64,000 bases of DNA from Nephrocerus scutellatus. Taxonomy: Eukaryota; Arthropoda; Insecta; Diptera; Pipunculidae. Each line of letters begins with the position of its first letter. Positions within the stretch are counted from its first letter, which is position 1. The stretch covers positions 31,100,669 to 31,164,668 of the forward strand of contig OX352762.1 in NCBI GenBank assembly GCA_947095585.1. The letters are read 5' to 3'. A program made the position numbers and the translations under genes. Under the pieces are notes generated by a model. The model did no database searches. It had not been told where the DNA came from and was given only the letters and a program-made list of their open reading frames with translations. Of the stretch, positions 1 to 11,424 are shown piece after piece.

Positions 1-205
1 CAGAGCGGCAATCTTAAGCCGCAAGTGTCCATTTATTGAGCGGCAATTTTTAGGTGATTAGTTGAATAGTTGTGAAAGTTCGTCGTCGAGTGCTGCTACC
101 TGCAGTGTTTTACAAGAAAGTTGCATTTACAAAATGTCTTACGTTTTCAATTTTTTGCCGTTCAAATTTTCGCCGCTCTGCCGCTCTATCGCTTGCCGCT
201 CAGTG
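1..205. repeat. Short region with inverted GAGCGGCAA motifs
   Basis: GAGCGGCAA occurs at 3-11 and 38-46, and its reverse complement TTGCCGCTC at 193-201, with more GCCGCTC motifs at 171-189. This gives a weak inverted-repeat layout. The left side is cut by the window edge, so I cannot say whether it is the end of a larger element. No coding signal is seen. Confidence 0.3.
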
Positions 206-215
206 CGTGGCCTTA

Positions 216-925
216 GCCTTAGGCAGTATTCTAAATGATCGGAGCATCGACTAGTTCGATGTTGAATGTAAGTTAGCGACTGAACCTAAAAGTGCTGCGT
301 TCTGAGCAACGGGGTCATGCACAAAGGAATAAAAAGAGCTTAGAAGTCGAAAAAAGTTCACCGACGAAGGAAAACTGTCTGATATTGAGAAGAATCTCGT
401 CCGTGAACTCGTACAGTACAGACAGTGAGGACCACACTAGGCGCGTAATTTTCTTCCAAAAACTCCGCGGCATAACGCAATATACACCGCGTTGTACATA
501 CTGCAAAGATAAAGAGGGAAGTCTGATAGCCAATATCAAAGCCATCTTGGAGCGATATGTCGAGCACTTGCATGAGTTTCAAAAGGGTCATAACCGCCGC
601 TAAGCAAAATCGGCTAAAAATAATAATTAAACGGTATCCCAGAGGAGTGGATTTGAAAACTTTAACTATCTCGGGTTAATTGAAGCAACCGATGACAACA
701 TAAAGCCAGAAATACACGCTCGGTTGCTTACAGCCAACAAAGTCTACTTTAGTCTTTCAAGACTCTCCAAATCTAGGAGTTTAACCATAAGATAGCTGTT
801 GTCGTATACGACAATGGTCATACAAAAATCATTTTGTCCTCTATGCCACGTTCGAGAGAATCTTCCCAAGAATTGTTATACCTTTTCCCTTATATGAGGA
901 AGGACAATTCCGGACAAAATGGGAT
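216..925 (+). pseudogene. Degenerate RTE-like retrotransposon fragment
   Basis: Three blocks match the better copy at 3590-6326. Bases about 218-345 and 440-592 match the linker between endonuclease and RT, including the CTYCKDKEG-like stretch. Bases about 640-925 match the C-terminal region after the RT (PEIxARLL, SLSRLxKSR). The RT core between the blocks is deleted and frames are broken throughout. It is a dead, internally deleted copy. Confidence 0.8.
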
Positions 926-929
926 CTAG

Positions 930-3240
930 ATGCCCTTAGCTTTGCTAGTGTGTATTGAATATTTCCCAAAAATTCAATACTTGATATTGTTTATAGTAAT
1001 ATATTTTAATAATTTTACATTTTACAGAGATCCTGGAAGCTTTTTTTATCAAATTAGTTATGAATAATGATTATAGCGACATCAATTGATGTATTCACAC
1101 ATGTGCAAGCAGGCATGGAAACGTATAAATTAAATTAAATTCAATTAAAAAAATTAATGTTAGCCAATAAGTTCGTATTTTTACATATTTTTGGCTTGGT
1201 TTCAATCAATAATAACCATAATGCATTTATTTACTTACAGAAGGTATCATGCAAGCGTATCCACTGGAAAAACAGAGAAATGTTCAATATGAAATAGCTG
1301 AATTGGCGTTAAATTATCAACGAATCCATGCATCATGCATGAAAATTGGTCATTGCTTTATTCTTAATCCAATACAAAGCACAAGTGGCAACATCTTTTT
1401 CTATCATTGGAGAGAGCACTCACATATTTTCCTTATAATTTATCATTACATTTGGAATCAAATCATATTTGTTTTACACAATTAACCGTATTCGTTTACC
1501 AGCAGTATGAGCCACAGGACACCAAAGTTAGAGTGAGATAGCAAAAACACTTCAATGCAGTTGTAGTTGGTCGTCTGTTTCACACTTGCAAGCAACCATG
1601 AAATATTGGAATTTAAATATTTTGTATAGATCGCGCAACGATCACACCATCACACTTCACACATTACTCGCTCGCGAATTTCGAACACAAGCGAAGAAAC
1701 TTCGAACTCACTCGTATTACCGAAACACTTAGAAGTAAAAACAAAACAACTTCACGCAGGCGGCAGGCCAAGAATTGAATGAAAATTTCGTAAACGGAAC
1801 TCAATATGACAAAATAAAGACTGACTGAATGACAAATATGCGAAAGAAATACAACATTTATAAACGTACCGGCTTAAACGAACACACACAATACTTATGT
1901 TTAAGATCTTTGATTATGCATCTTAATAACGCTGCATTTTTTAATTTTTATTTATTTTAACAGCATTCTACAAATTAGACACTCGCCGTACAAATAAAAA
2001 TAGTTAAAAGAATAATCAAAAGCGCGTTAAATCCACTACCACTGTACTGTCGTTGAACAAAAGAAAACCAAAAACAAACGTCGTCGATCAACCGCCCCAA
2101 AACATTCCGTTTTACTGTACTGACTTTGACTGTGTTCGTGTAGAATTCGTAAATATTGTAGCTAGCAGAAAAGTACAGAAGGAGAAACCACCACCAACAA
2201 CCACCAGCAGGCCATCGCATTGTGTTAACGGCATCGGCTTCGCTTCACCACTCTTAGGTTTTTTGATTCATATGCGGCATTTTTCTTTTTTTCACAAGCG
2301 TTGTTGTTGTTGCCTTGTTAGATGTTTGCGAGTGCATGCCGAAAAGTGAATGAAAGACAAAGATGACATGCTGGTACGATTCCAAAAGTCAACGAGTTTT
2401 CCGTTTTTTTTCTTCTCAAGTGACGCTAGAGAAACTTGTTTTAGAATTCCAATGTTTTGTTTAAATAGTTTACTCGCTTACTCACGTCTGTGAGCGCATT
2501 TTAGTTGTAAGGATGTCTCGCTCATATTTCTCCATATACTTTGCTGAATTATATTGAAAAATAAGGAGATTAAGAGTATGGCTTTAGAAGCTTATTTCTT
2601 TAAAACGATTTCAGCGCCGTTCTAACAATGATAGTTTTTGTTTGCCCAAGAGTAGGATTTGGAATTCAGTTTTGGTTAAAAGAAATCATAACAGAAATCG
2701 ATTTGTTTATTTTATCTTACCTGAGTTTAGATGAATATATCAGCGTTTATCATATTGCATTCAAAATATACTCTAGCTTTTCCCGGGCTTTTCAATTTTC
2801 CGGGCAACTTTTCCGTAATCAGACTATTACGAACAATTAAAAAAATGAGCCAAAAGAGCAGCTGTTCTCAAGTTATGCACTTACCAACGAACAGCTATTT
2901 TTATGTATTTTATATATTTATAATATAAATGCTATAATAAAAATTAAATATATTGCAAATATAAGTATAGCTATTTAAGTTTTAAAAGTATTTCTCAAGA
3001 AAAACTGAATTCGCGTAAAATAAAACACGGGAAAAGAATAAATAAAACGAAAATAAATAAGTTATAAAACGAATGCAAAGACACCAACCAAATCCGCATG
3101 TTGCGCCACGATTGTCCAAAGGCTAAACTACAAAAAGGAGTTAATTACTCCGCAAGAAATTAGGAATTCTGCAGAAGATATGTAGATAAAATGTTATTGT
3201 AAATGGTCAAAAACTTTGAAATCGACATACTCGTATTAAG
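930..3240. other. No gene recognised (AT-rich, unassigned)
   Basis: Open frames here are short, lack homology I recognise, and several begin only at non-ATG codons. Bases 1560-1760 and 2040-2350 are less AT-rich and contain short CAA/TTG runs of a kind common in fly non-coding DNA. I see no repeat family, exon with convincing splice sites, or RNA gene. Confidence 0.5.
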
Positions 3241-3247
3241 AACGGTA

Positions 3248-3569
3248 CTATGCACCATATTTGAACTTAACTGGGTAGGTAACATTAATTGTAATTATGT
3301 TATAATAATTTGCTTGTTTCCGCGTACATGTATAGGTACGGGCTTCAAATAATGCTACAATAAATGTGAACCAAATTGAAAGGAAAATGTTGTAGGATGT
3401 AGGATGTCGATCGCTGACAGGTAGCACAGGTACAGTTTCGGTTAAGAAAGTTAGTAGTTTTTGATAAACCTGGCCAGATATGGAAAATATACTCAAGTTT
3501 TGCGCGAATATACGCCTTCTTAATATTAACCAGGCGGTCAGCCATCAGCAGAAATAGGGGGAATAACAC
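3248..3569 (-). pseudogene. Reverse transcriptase C-terminal fragment (non-LTR)
   Basis: Read on the minus strand from 3569, the translation contains KKAYIRAKLEYIFHIWPG followed by SKTTNFLNRN. This resembles the segment after the RT catalytic core in CR1/Rex-type elements (IRPKLEYxSHIWAG...LLDR). A frame change follows, since later residues fit better in a second frame ending near 3248. The fragment is short and the clade uncertain. Confidence 0.5.
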
Positions 3570-3822
3570 AGCATGCTCTAGAATTGCATTTGGCCGTAAC
3601 TATCTCTGACTGGTGGAAGTGCGATCAAACCTCCACGTGGTGGCCGCTGGTAATTTTCCTCCAATGCAGGAAAAGCTGAATGATCGGGCTAGTCCCATCA
3701 AAGTAAGGTTCGCGCGAGGCTAATAACCTCGCCTGTAAAAATTTATTATTACAGTACCCAAAATCAGCCTCGGATACACTGATGAACGACGACGACCACG
3801 GCAACGAAAACGGCTAAACGAT

Positions 3823-4212
3823 TTAAGAATTTTCTCATGGAACGTACGCTAACTGTATAGAGCTCAAGCTACACGGCAGCTAGCCGATACCATGTCCAAA
3901 TATAATGCTGACTTAACAGCAATTCAGGAGATGCGATGGACAGGGAATGGTGTCTTACCCAAATCAGAATATGACATTTATTACAGCTGTCATGCAAGAC
4001 ATCATGTGCTCGGGGTGGGGTTTCTAGTCAGCAAAAGAATGAAACCCACCGATATCGGCTTTAATGCAGTAAATGAACGGCTATGCACCCTTCGCGTGCG
4101 GGGCAAATTTAAAAACATAAGCCTCATAAACGTTCCGCATCATCATTGCATCATCACGGAAGACTGCATCCGCGAATCAGATTCGAGTCAACACGGCTGC
4201 CCTTCGCAATGA
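3823..4212 (+). pseudogene. AP endonuclease N-terminal half of RTE-like element
   Basis: The frame opens with LRIFSWNVR, the usual first strand of APE-type endonucleases in RTE/CR1 elements, then a TAA at 3850-3852. It continues with QATRQLADTMSKYNAD and the metal-binding QEMRW (canonical form QExxW). The later part reads GVGFLVSK and then LRVRGKFKNISLINV. The conserved C-terminal half, with the catalytic SDH motif, is missing because of an internal deletion after about 4212. The intact enzyme nicks target DNA to prime reverse transcription; this remnant cannot. Confidence 0.85.
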
Positions 4213-4285
4213 AGATACCAGAAACAACTACGGTCAAGCGATAGGACTCGCCCTAAATGCAGGAAGAGTAAGTCCTGGGGCTGAG

Positions 4286-5722
4286 ATGTCGGGCGTAGAA
4301 GAGAAATGGACACGCCTTAAGAATACTGTCATTAGTACTGCTGACTCCATCTTAGGCAGTAGTCGTAGAGATCGAAACGACTGGTTCGATGACGAATGTA
4401 AGCTAGCGACTGAACGTAAGAATGTTGCGTACCGAGCAATGCAAAAATCTCATAGAACGCGGGCACGCGAAGATGAATATAAAGAGCTCAGAAGATATGA
4501 AAAAATAGTTCATCGGCGAAAGAAAGCTGCCTGGGAGAAGAATCTCGTCCGTGAACTGGAACAGTACAGAGAGCAAGGACCGCACCAGGCGCGGAACTTC
4601 TACCAAAGGGTCCGCGGTATGACGCAATATACACCGCGTTGCACATACTGCAAGGACAAAGAGGGTAATCTGATCGCCGATCTTAAAGGCATCTTAGAGC
4701 GATGGGAAGAGCCCTTTCATGAGTTGCTAAATGACCAGCTAACTGAGGAATTGGAGGCTCCACCAAAGACCGAAGATCATACTATGCTGCCGCCACCAAG
4801 CATAGATGAAGTTATCAGAGCGATAAATCGGCTCGAAAATAATAAGGCCCCGGGATCTGATGGGATCCCAGCGGAACTGATAAAAATTGGAGGCCCCACT
4901 TTACACCAAGTAATTCATGAAATAATAGTGCAAGTATGGGAAGAAGAAGTTATGCCAGAAAACTGGCGAAGAGGCATCCTGTGCCCCATACATAAGAAGG
5001 GAGATATCACAACATGCAGCAATTATCGTGGTATAACGTTGTTGAGTACCGCGTATAAGATTTTCTCCTCTATCCTTCAAGACAGGATAGCCCCATACGC
5101 TTAAGGCTTCATCCCAGCCAAATCAACAACTGATCAGATTTACACCTTAAGGCAGGTGATGGAAAAATTTCTAGAGTTTCAAAACTCACTACACCATCTT
5201 TTTATAGACTTTAAAGCCGCCTATGATAGCATAGCCAGAGTAGAACTTTATAAAGCCATGAGAGAATTCGGCATCCCAAATAAAGTGACACGACTATGTA
5301 GGTTGACCATGACCAATGTTATAAGCCAAGTAAAAATATCCGGATCACTATCAAGCCCATTCAAAATCTATAACGGGCTCCGACAAGGGGCTGGTCTGGC
5401 TTGCGTCCTCTTCAACCTGGCGTTGGAGAAAGTGATCCGAGACTCTGACGTAACGGCGAGAGGAACAATCCTCTTTAAGTCCATTCAGATACTGGCTTAC
5501 GCAGACGATATTGACATCGTTGGTAGAAACCAAAGAGCTGTACAGGAAGCTTTCATCCAGATAGAGCAGGCGGCACGAAATCTGGGGCTGCACATAAATG
5601 AGAGTAAAACAAAGTACATGGTGGCCACGTCTGCGAGTAGAAGATCCAACATTGGTCCCTCAATTCAGATAGTGGAGCGCGAATTTGAAGAAGATCCTTT
5701 AACTATCTCGGGTCAACTATAG
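4286..5722 (+). pseudogene. Reverse transcriptase of RTE-like element (broken at 5102)
   Basis: The first part (4286-5104) is a basic linker followed by RT motifs: NNKAPGSDGIPAELIK and then WRRGILCPIHKKGD and NYRGITLLS. A TAA near 5102 interrupts it; the copy at 48690-50308 has about 25 extra bases here encoding a GPNQCGF-type motif, so this copy carries a small deletion. The second part (to 5722) has motif A LFIDFKAAYDSI, GLRQGAGLACVLFNLALE, and the catalytic AYADDIDIV box. The catalytic aspartates are therefore present. The frame is lost near 5690, just before a FNYFGSTV-like segment seen in other copies. Confidence 0.9.
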
Positions 5723-5736
5723 CAGCCGATAACAGC

Positions 5737-6183
5737 ATGGAACCAGAAATACGCGCACGGTTGCTTAAAGCCAACAAAGCCTACTATAGTCTGTCAAGAC
5801 TCTTCAAATCCAGGAACCTAACCATAACATCCAAGCTGCTGATATATAAGACAATGGTCATACCAGTACTTACATATGGATCTGAGACTTGGGTGCTTAG
5901 CAAAAAGCATTCTGACCTCTTAGCCGCGTTCGAGAGAAAAGTCTTACGGAGAATTGTTGGCCCCGTATGTGAGGAAGGACGATTCCGGAGATTCTATAAT
6001 GATGAGATCTTTATTACTTTATTACTTTGTTACCGCGATGTCGACATCGTGAAGAAAATTAAGCTCGGTAGGCTCCGGTGGGCAGGACACCTAGCTCGCA
6101 TGAGCGAAGAGGATCCTGCTCGGAAAGTCCTTTGCGGTAGGATTTATGGAACACGACAGCTAGGCCGGCCAAGCCTACGCTAG
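5737..6183 (+). pseudogene. C-terminal region of RTE-like element
   Basis: The frame encodes the post-RT region: EPEIRARLLKANKAYYSLSR, then TYGSETWVLSKKHSDLLAAF, then RRIVGP, and KLGRLRWAGHLARMSEEDPA. These are characteristic of the RTE-like elements often mis-annotated in insects as craniofacial development protein 2. A stop at 6181 interrupts a frame that otherwise continues through KDGVDQD and MPNW to about 6300. It lies in a different frame from the RT upstream because of the shift near 5690. Confidence 0.85.
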
Positions 6184-6344
6184 AAGGATGGCGTAGACCA
6201 GGACGCACAGAGTTTAGGGATGCCAAACTGGATGCCATCGGCTCGAAATCGGGACCGGTGGAGAGACTTTTTGCGGAAGGCCACGACCGGACCCCGGTTG
6301 TAGAGCCAAATATGATGATGATGAATATTATCCAGTGTAGAGGG

Positions 6345-7090
6345 AGTGAAAAATTTATTGTACCGTTTAGAAAACTTAAACATTAATTTAATTTCTAACA
6401 GTATCATTAGTAACCATAAAATAAAAAATTGTATTGTCTATTCTTAGATCTTAGTAAAGCTTTTGCTACTGTTAACCCTGACATTCTTATGCTAAAATTT
6501 TCCAAACTTGACCTTACTCCAATACAATTAAATCTGTTTAAGACTTATTTATCCAGTAGGCGTCAATTTGTGAAAAAGGGTGAATTTAGGCGTACCTCAA
6601 GGCTCTATCTTAGGTCCCGTTCTCTATATATTACCGATATAGTTTTCATTGGGCTTGAAGAGGAAAATCAACTGTCGATGATTGTTTGTTAACGTACTCT
6701 GTATAACTGTTAGAAACTGAGCTTATAAAAATTCGAATTACAAACATTGAAACATTGGCTTAAAATTAAATAATTTAAGACTTAATCATAACAAATCTAG
6801 GTATATGATATTTTTAATAGAAAATTGGACGAGCATGTTTTCACCAACAACTCAATTACCTAAAATTCCTTCTCTATTGAAAGAGTTAGCTGGTATACTT
6901 ACCTTGGGTTGGTGATTGATAGCGAGCTCAACTGGTCAAGTCATATGGACAAAATAAATATATAATACTCTACCTTCGGATCTTAAAAATATTACCAACT
7001 CTTTAAAGTTTAAAAAGAAAATAACTGAATACCTTAAGACGTATGAAAATTTAGAATTACTAAAATGAAGAAAAATTTAGTACTGAATTT
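6345..7090 (+). pseudogene. CR1/Rex-like retrotransposon RT fragment
   Basis: At 6429-6630 the translation reads YCLFLDLSKAFATVNPDIL, matching RT motif A of CR1/Rex-type LINEs (FLDLSKAFDTVNHxIL), then LFKTYLSSRRQFVKK. At about 6890-6960 another frame gives YLGLVIDSELNWSSHMDKI, and 6965-7065 resembles the usual C-terminal end (LPSDLKNITNSLKFKK). The catalytic YADD segment between them is deleted. It is a different family from the RTE-like element that ends just upstream. Confidence 0.75.
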
Positions 7091-7334
7091 ATTTTATAAA
7101 TATAATAAATAGTGCAAATGTAAATAATATTTTTAAAATTAAATTTATTCTTGTCAAAATGAAGTATAGCTGAACAAAAAGTTCAAAAAGTTGCGTTGTA
7201 ACCTTACTAGGTTGGAGCAACTGACTAGCATTGTTATTAAATCTATAAATTTGGTTGTTGAAAACATTGTCGAAATATAAATAAAGAAGAAAATAAAAAC
7301 ATTTGGCAGCAATTTTAAATACTCTATATTAACT

Positions 7335-7515
7335 TCGAGTCTGTAAGTCGGTATCTGGTGGAATCTTGCGATCAATTTTTAACCAACTTCCTAAGTCCCG
7401 ATTTTATTGAAACTTTGCACACATGTGTATCTCCGGTGACAACACTTTCTAATAAAACTTGGCATCGATCGGGCCCCGGAGTTGGTAGGCTCCCATACAC
7501 ATTTTTTAAAAATCA
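7335..7515 (-). repeat. Family X repeat, end fragment
   Basis: It matches the (CAGC)n-end subterminal part of family X: GATCAATTTTTAACC, then CCCGATTTTATTGAAA, CACACATGTGTATCTCC, and a GGGCCCC-rich core. The terminal TAAATTCTCTA motif and CAGC run are lost. It is interrupted on the right at about 7515. Confidence 0.7.
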
Positions 7516-7609
7516 TGTGCGCTGTGTGCAGCGCTGCTTTCCCCATTCGATTTGGTGGTGGTTTTTAACCACAAAACGAGCATACACAATAAGGCAGGTT
7601 TTTATTTAG

Positions 7610-7705
7610 CGTTATTTTTTTTTATATATTTAAACTTATTGCCAAGGGAATACTTCCTGAATGAACTGCGCCACGGCAATAAGGTGGGCTAAGCCCTTTA
7701 TTAAA
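7610..7705 (-). repeat. Short dispersed repeat (copy 1)
   Basis: Read on the minus strand this gives TTAATAAAGGGCTTAGCCCA, then CTTATTGCCG, then CATTCAGGAAGT and CCTTGGCAATAA. The same order appears on the plus strand at 32113-32195. I do not recognise the family. Confidence 0.55.
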
Positions 7706-8415
7706 ATGAAGAATTAAATCGGAGAAATGTGTCTTACAATATATCACATTTCTCACGATTGTAGCCGGTTTCAAAAATATTTTCTCGGAATTCTCCCTGA
7801 TTCATTGAAAAAGCAATACGAAAAAACGATCACGAAACTAAAACGACGCGAGTCAAATGCTTTAATGAATGGATCATAGTCAAGGAAAACTACAAAAAGC
7901 CTTGACCAAGAAAATATTACAAACAAAATAACATACGTGAGCACTCAAAATTCTTGGAACCTCCATTGAAAAAGTCGGTCTTTCAGGAACTAGCTGACGT
8001 CTTTATTGAAGGCCAACAACTCGACAGTGAATTGTACCGGATTCGTTTGTATTACCAGGCCTAACAAACGAAAAAGGCACGCACAATTATCGAGCTGATA
8101 AGTTCCAACGCCAAACATTGCACCAAGGATGAACGAAAAAGCTGGACTCAAATGGGGCTCTTGAAGATTCTCTACTGTTCCTCGTAGCTTGGCCAATTTC
8201 ACCGGAGAAACCTCCAATTTAGGCATTTGATGATGATTTGTAAATTTGGTTCTATTTTTTTGGAATTCAGCATACTTTTAGGCGCATATTTTGAGTTCTT
8301 TCTTTTGCTTCATCTGTTATGACACAACATTTTTTTGGGATTGTTAAGTGGCTGAACACTAGCGGCGAATAAATGAGATAGCAAGATATTTTTTTAATGA
8401 GTAAGATTAGCCTGA
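7706..8415. other. No gene recognised
   Basis: A plus-strand stretch around 7975-8080 translates to a hydrophilic QELADVFIEGQQLDSELYRI and has stops on both sides. It could be a remnant of a mobile-element polyprotein, but nothing in it is diagnostic. No repeat family is clear. Confidence 0.35.
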
Positions 8416-8419
8416 TTTC

Positions 8420-9650
8420 CAAATTGTAAATTTTCTAGCACCGATGTGCGATATTTTTTGAGAGATCAAACACTTGGAGCGTTTCGGATCCAGCTTGGGC
8501 CAGATCTCCTTTGTCGCTATGCAAGCTGCGCCGTTTGACCACCTATAGTTAGTTTATACACTAGAATTTACATGTAGCGATTGGTATGCCTATGGAACCA
8601 TATTCAGGTAAGAAGGGTAGTGTAGTTCCTTGCTTAGCGAGTTCGTCAGCCCTACAGTTTCCCGGAATGTCTCTGTGCCCCGGCACCCAACACAGGTGGA
8701 TATTGAACTGCTCCCCCATCTCCACAAGAGATGATCGGCAGTTAAGGGCTAGAATTAAATTGGTTGAGACTGATTCCAGGGATTTCAGTGCAGCTTGGCT
8801 ATCCGAGGATATACGGTTATCTTTAGCGGATATGACGTTTCTATTCAGCCAAGACAAGGCTTCACTGAACGCCATAATTTCAGCCTGGAAAACACTACAG
8901 TGATTTGGAAGACGGAAAGAGAGGCTACAATTTGGCTTTTTTGAGAAAACACCTCCGCCTACTCCGTCTTCAATTTTTGACCCGTCTGTGTAAAAATGAA
9001 TTTGTTCATCTTCCAGGTAAGCGTCTTCGTCCCAGAATGATCTGGTGGGGAAGGTGACCTGGACGTTTTTGTTGAAATGGAGTTGCGAAACGGTGTAGTC
9101 TATGTTGTATGGGATCCTGACTAAATTCAGGATAGAAAAGTGACCGATTTCATTTCTAATCCACTGGGAGATAGCATTAAGGTGAATAGCCGAACTAGCA
9201 GCTACTTGCCTGCTTTAAATGTCGAGTGGTGTAAGGTCGAACAGAATGTCCAATGCGGCGGACTAGCTGATCTTTGGACTTTGCTTAATTTTTCAAGGTT
9301 TACTTTGTTATTTAATACAGTCACACCGTATCGAAGAGTAGGTCTTACTACCTTTGTATATAGACAATGGGTTATATGAGGTTAAAGACCCCATCTGCTA
9401 CCAATGGCTTTTTTGCATGAGTAGAGTGCCACTGTGGCTTTCATGTATGTAAGTTTCCACCTCATCTTTCTGTCCAAAATAAGACCCAAATACTTGGCTC
9501 TATCAGAGAATGTGAAGCTTATACCTTTTATAGAAGGAGATATTTTCTGGTGAATAGGACAAGCTCAGTTTTGTGAGGATTTACACCTAAACCACAGCGA
9601 TCTGACCAGCAAGTTTGCTTGTTGAGAGCATTTTGCAGGAGAAGGAGTGG
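8420..9650 (-). pseudogene. I-clade retrotransposon RT C-terminus and RNase H
   Basis: Minus-strand reading from 9650 begins with the end of an RT (GLGVNPHKTELVLFTRK, later a KYLGLILDRK-like strand split by frameshifts). It then enters an RNase H domain: IHFYTDGSKIEDGVGGG (first Asp), FQAEIMAFSEAL (Glu), ISSDSQAALKSL (Asp) and WVPGHRDIPGNCRADELAK (final Asp). All four acidic catalytic residues are visible. An RNase H after the RT is characteristic of I-clade and related LINEs; it would remove the RNA strand during target-primed insertion. The RT part has many stops and frameshifts, and the reading is lost below about 8430. Three related fragments lie at 56662-57298, 59655-60235 and 63590-64000. 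Confidence 0.85.
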
Positions 9651-9651
9651 C

Positions 9652-9795
9652 CCCAAATTTAAATACAAAGAATTGTCATGGGAGATACACATGTGTACAA
9701 AGTTTGAACAAAATCGGGCATTAGGAAGTGGGTTAAAAATTGATCACAAGATCTGACCAGCCAGCCACGGGCACGCGAACTTAATATAGAGAATT
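9652..9795 (+). repeat. Family X repeat, (CAGC)n-end fragment
   Basis: It contains AGATACACATGTGTACAAAG, AAATCGGGC, GTTAAAAATTGATCACAAGA, a CAGCCAGCCACGGGCACGCG block and the terminal TTAATATAGAGAATTTA. Only the right end of the element is present. Confidence 0.8.
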
Positions 9796-9799
9796 TAAT

Positions 9800-10102
9800 A
9801 AAAATGACTAAAAAATGACGGTCGGTTGATGACTTCGGAGTTTGTCGGTCGGTTAGCTTTCAGGACGGTCGGTGGTGCGGCAATATATCCATACTCCTAT
9901 TCTTATTATATATCTATATTCCTCTTCAGTCTAGGGTCGGCAGGACCTAAAAAGTCGTCCTTGCTCGAGCGCCAAATTTGTAACGTGCTTGCTCGGGTCT
10001 TTGTGGTTCTTTGCCGAGTATTACAAATTAAAAAGTCGGTGTTTCAGCTTTTAGATGTAGGGTTTTTATTTGAACAAAATCTTAACTATAATTAAAATAA
10101 TA
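9800..10102. other. GTCGGT-rich region, no gene
   Basis: Bases 9830-9880 are rich in GGTCGGT motifs, and similar GATCGGTCGGTATGTCGGT lies at about 10412-10432, on the far side of the SINE insertion. The SINE probably landed in one older GTCGGT-rich sequence. The ORF at 9826 is not convincing as a gene. Confidence 0.45.
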
Positions 10103-10113
10103 GCTTAACTATA

Positions 10114-10391
10114 ATAATAATAATATTCAGTACGACAGACAGTTGCGATCTAAGGCATAGCTTCTCGCGACCATTTGTGTTGTTCATGTATATTTTTGGA
10201 CACAAATGGAAGGGACCTACAATTTAAGGCCGGATCCGAACGGCGAATTGGGAAGCTTTTCCTGACAAGTTATTACTATCGGAACGTTTGTCACTCCTTC
10301 GCGAGAGGGGGTTTTGGTGTTACTGGGATTTGAACCAGAACCCCTGCTCAGTTGCCATGCGCTTTTCCACGCAGCCACGGCGCCCACATAG
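10114..10391 (-). mobile_element. tRNA-derived SINE, full-length copy with TSD
   Basis: On the minus strand the 5' end carries a tRNA-like head: an A-box-like region after GCCGTGGCTGCGTGG and a B-box region with TTCTGGTTCAAATCCCAG. A tRNA-unrelated body follows (TAATAACTTGTCAGGAAAAG, TAGGTCCCTTCCATTTGTGT, GGTCGCGAGAAGCTA), then an (ATT)n tail. The flanks are GCTTAACTATA (10103-10113) and GCGTAACTATA (10391-10401), a target-site duplication matching at 10 of 11 positions. RNA polymerase III would transcribe such an element, which relies on a LINE for retrotransposition. Confidence 0.85.
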
Positions 10392-10439
10392 CGTAACTAT
10401 ACTTAAAACAAAATACGTCCGATCGGTCGGTATGTCGGT

Positions 10440-10850
10440 GCTACTGTCGGAGAATCGGGAATATACAATGTGCAGTTTAAATAAAATCGGGTAAATTTTT
10501 TAAAATTTTTGTTAGAGAGCCCCCTGAGCCCGCCATTTCAATTGTGTTGTCCATCGGAGATACACATGCATATAAAATTTTAAGAAAATTGGGTAAATTT
10601 TGTAAACAATTGTAAACAATTTGTATTACGACAAAAAGGCGAGATCTACAACTGCAGAGTATTTCTGTAGTCGGTATTACTCCACACAAATTCCGCAAAT
10701 TTTAATAGAAAGTATTGTCATGGGAAATACACATGTGTGCAAAGTTTGAATAAAATCGAACTTTAGGAAGTGTGTTAAAAATGGATCACAAGATTCTGCC
10801 CACCAGCCAGCCAGCCACGGGCACGCGAAGTTAATATAGTATAGACAATT
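10440..10850 (+). repeat. Family X repeat copy with internal insertion
   Basis: It shows the family order ACAATGTGCA, AAATCGGGTAAATTTT, GAGCCCCC core, GGAGATACACATGC, then the (CAGC)n block and CACGGGCACGCGAAG at about 10806-10830, and a degraded terminal TTAATATAGTATAGACAATT. A stretch of about 55 bp at 10633-10687 interrupts it and is repeated at 11044-11099. Confidence 0.75.
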
Positions 10851-11043
10851 TAAAAACAAAAATAGGCTCACAGCTCGAAGCAAGTGTTCTAAATAGTAGA
10901 ATGGTATCAGGAGGCTCCGGTGTTTCGGACACAACGTCCACTGTACGATGGAAGAACAAAAAGAGAAGTTTCGATGAAAAGGTAGTAGGATCAAAAGATC
11001 CGTAGTTCGGTTGAACTTGGTCAGAAATGGTGATTTCCAACGA

Positions 11044-11099
11044 AAAAAGGCGAGATCTACAACTGCAGAGTATTTCTGTAGTAGGTATTACTCCACACA
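11044..11099 (+). repeat. Direct repeat of 10633-10687
   Basis: Both copies contain GGCGAGATCTACAACTGCAG followed by AGTATTTCTGTAGT and GGTATTACTCCACACA, nearly identical, with starts about 411 bp apart. The first copy lies inside a family X element. The family is not recognised. Confidence 0.6.
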
Positions 11100-11287
11100 T
11101 CAAGTAATTTTTCCGTGTAATATCAGGGTATGCTTTCAAAAGCCGTTTGGGAATTACATCGGTGGCATTTTGAAAAAAAGAATAATTTATATTGTCGTTG
11201 TTGTTGCTTGGTTCCTATATTCTTAATTTGATTGCAATTCCCAATCTAACCGCCCCAAAATTGTGTTTTGCTTTCTACAAAAAACAG

Positions 11288-11382
11288 TTTTTTTGTGTGG
11301 GATGGTTTGAACCCATACTCGGAAAGACGTTCGGATAGTAGTCTTACTCATTCGGCCACTGCGCTTCACATGCATCATAGCA
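11288..11382 (-). repeat. tRNA-like sequence (possible SINE head)
   Basis: The minus strand has an A-box-like GTGGCCGAATGAGTAAG and a B-box-like GGGTTCAAACC with spacing near that of a tRNA-Ser-like molecule. The acceptor stem does not pair well, so a functional tRNA gene is unlikely. A SINE head or tRNA pseudogene fits better. Confidence 0.4.
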
Positions 11383-11424
11383 CTATTCGTAGATTTTATT
11401 TTTACGTTTATATGATATTTCCCA

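Larger units (their letters stand above)
3590..6326 (+). mobile_element. RTE-like non-LTR retrotransposon, defective long copy
   Basis: This is the most complete copy of the dominant retrotransposon here. In order it has a 5' untranslated-like region (about 3590-3820), the N-terminal half of an AP-type endonuclease (3823-4212), a linker and reverse transcriptase (4286-5722), a C-terminal region (5737-6183 and onward) and a 3' tail of (ATG)n at about 6308-6325. The short simple-repeat tail instead of poly(A) and the single EN-RT layout fit the RTE clade. Defects are an in-frame stop at 3850-3852, a deletion removing the C-terminal half of the endonuclease, a small deletion making a stop near 5102, a frameshift near 5690 and a stop at 6181. 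It cannot encode a full protein, although the RT catalytic motif is intact. Confidence 0.9.

Noticed and set aside
1975..2349. Open frames on both strands around 2.0-2.3 kb as a small gene
   Set aside because: At least the plus-strand frame begins at TTG; composition reflects short simple repeats and no homology is recognised.
7975..8226. Host or retroelement coding exon on either strand
   Set aside because: Both strands have short open frames without recognised motifs, and no splice sites support an exon.
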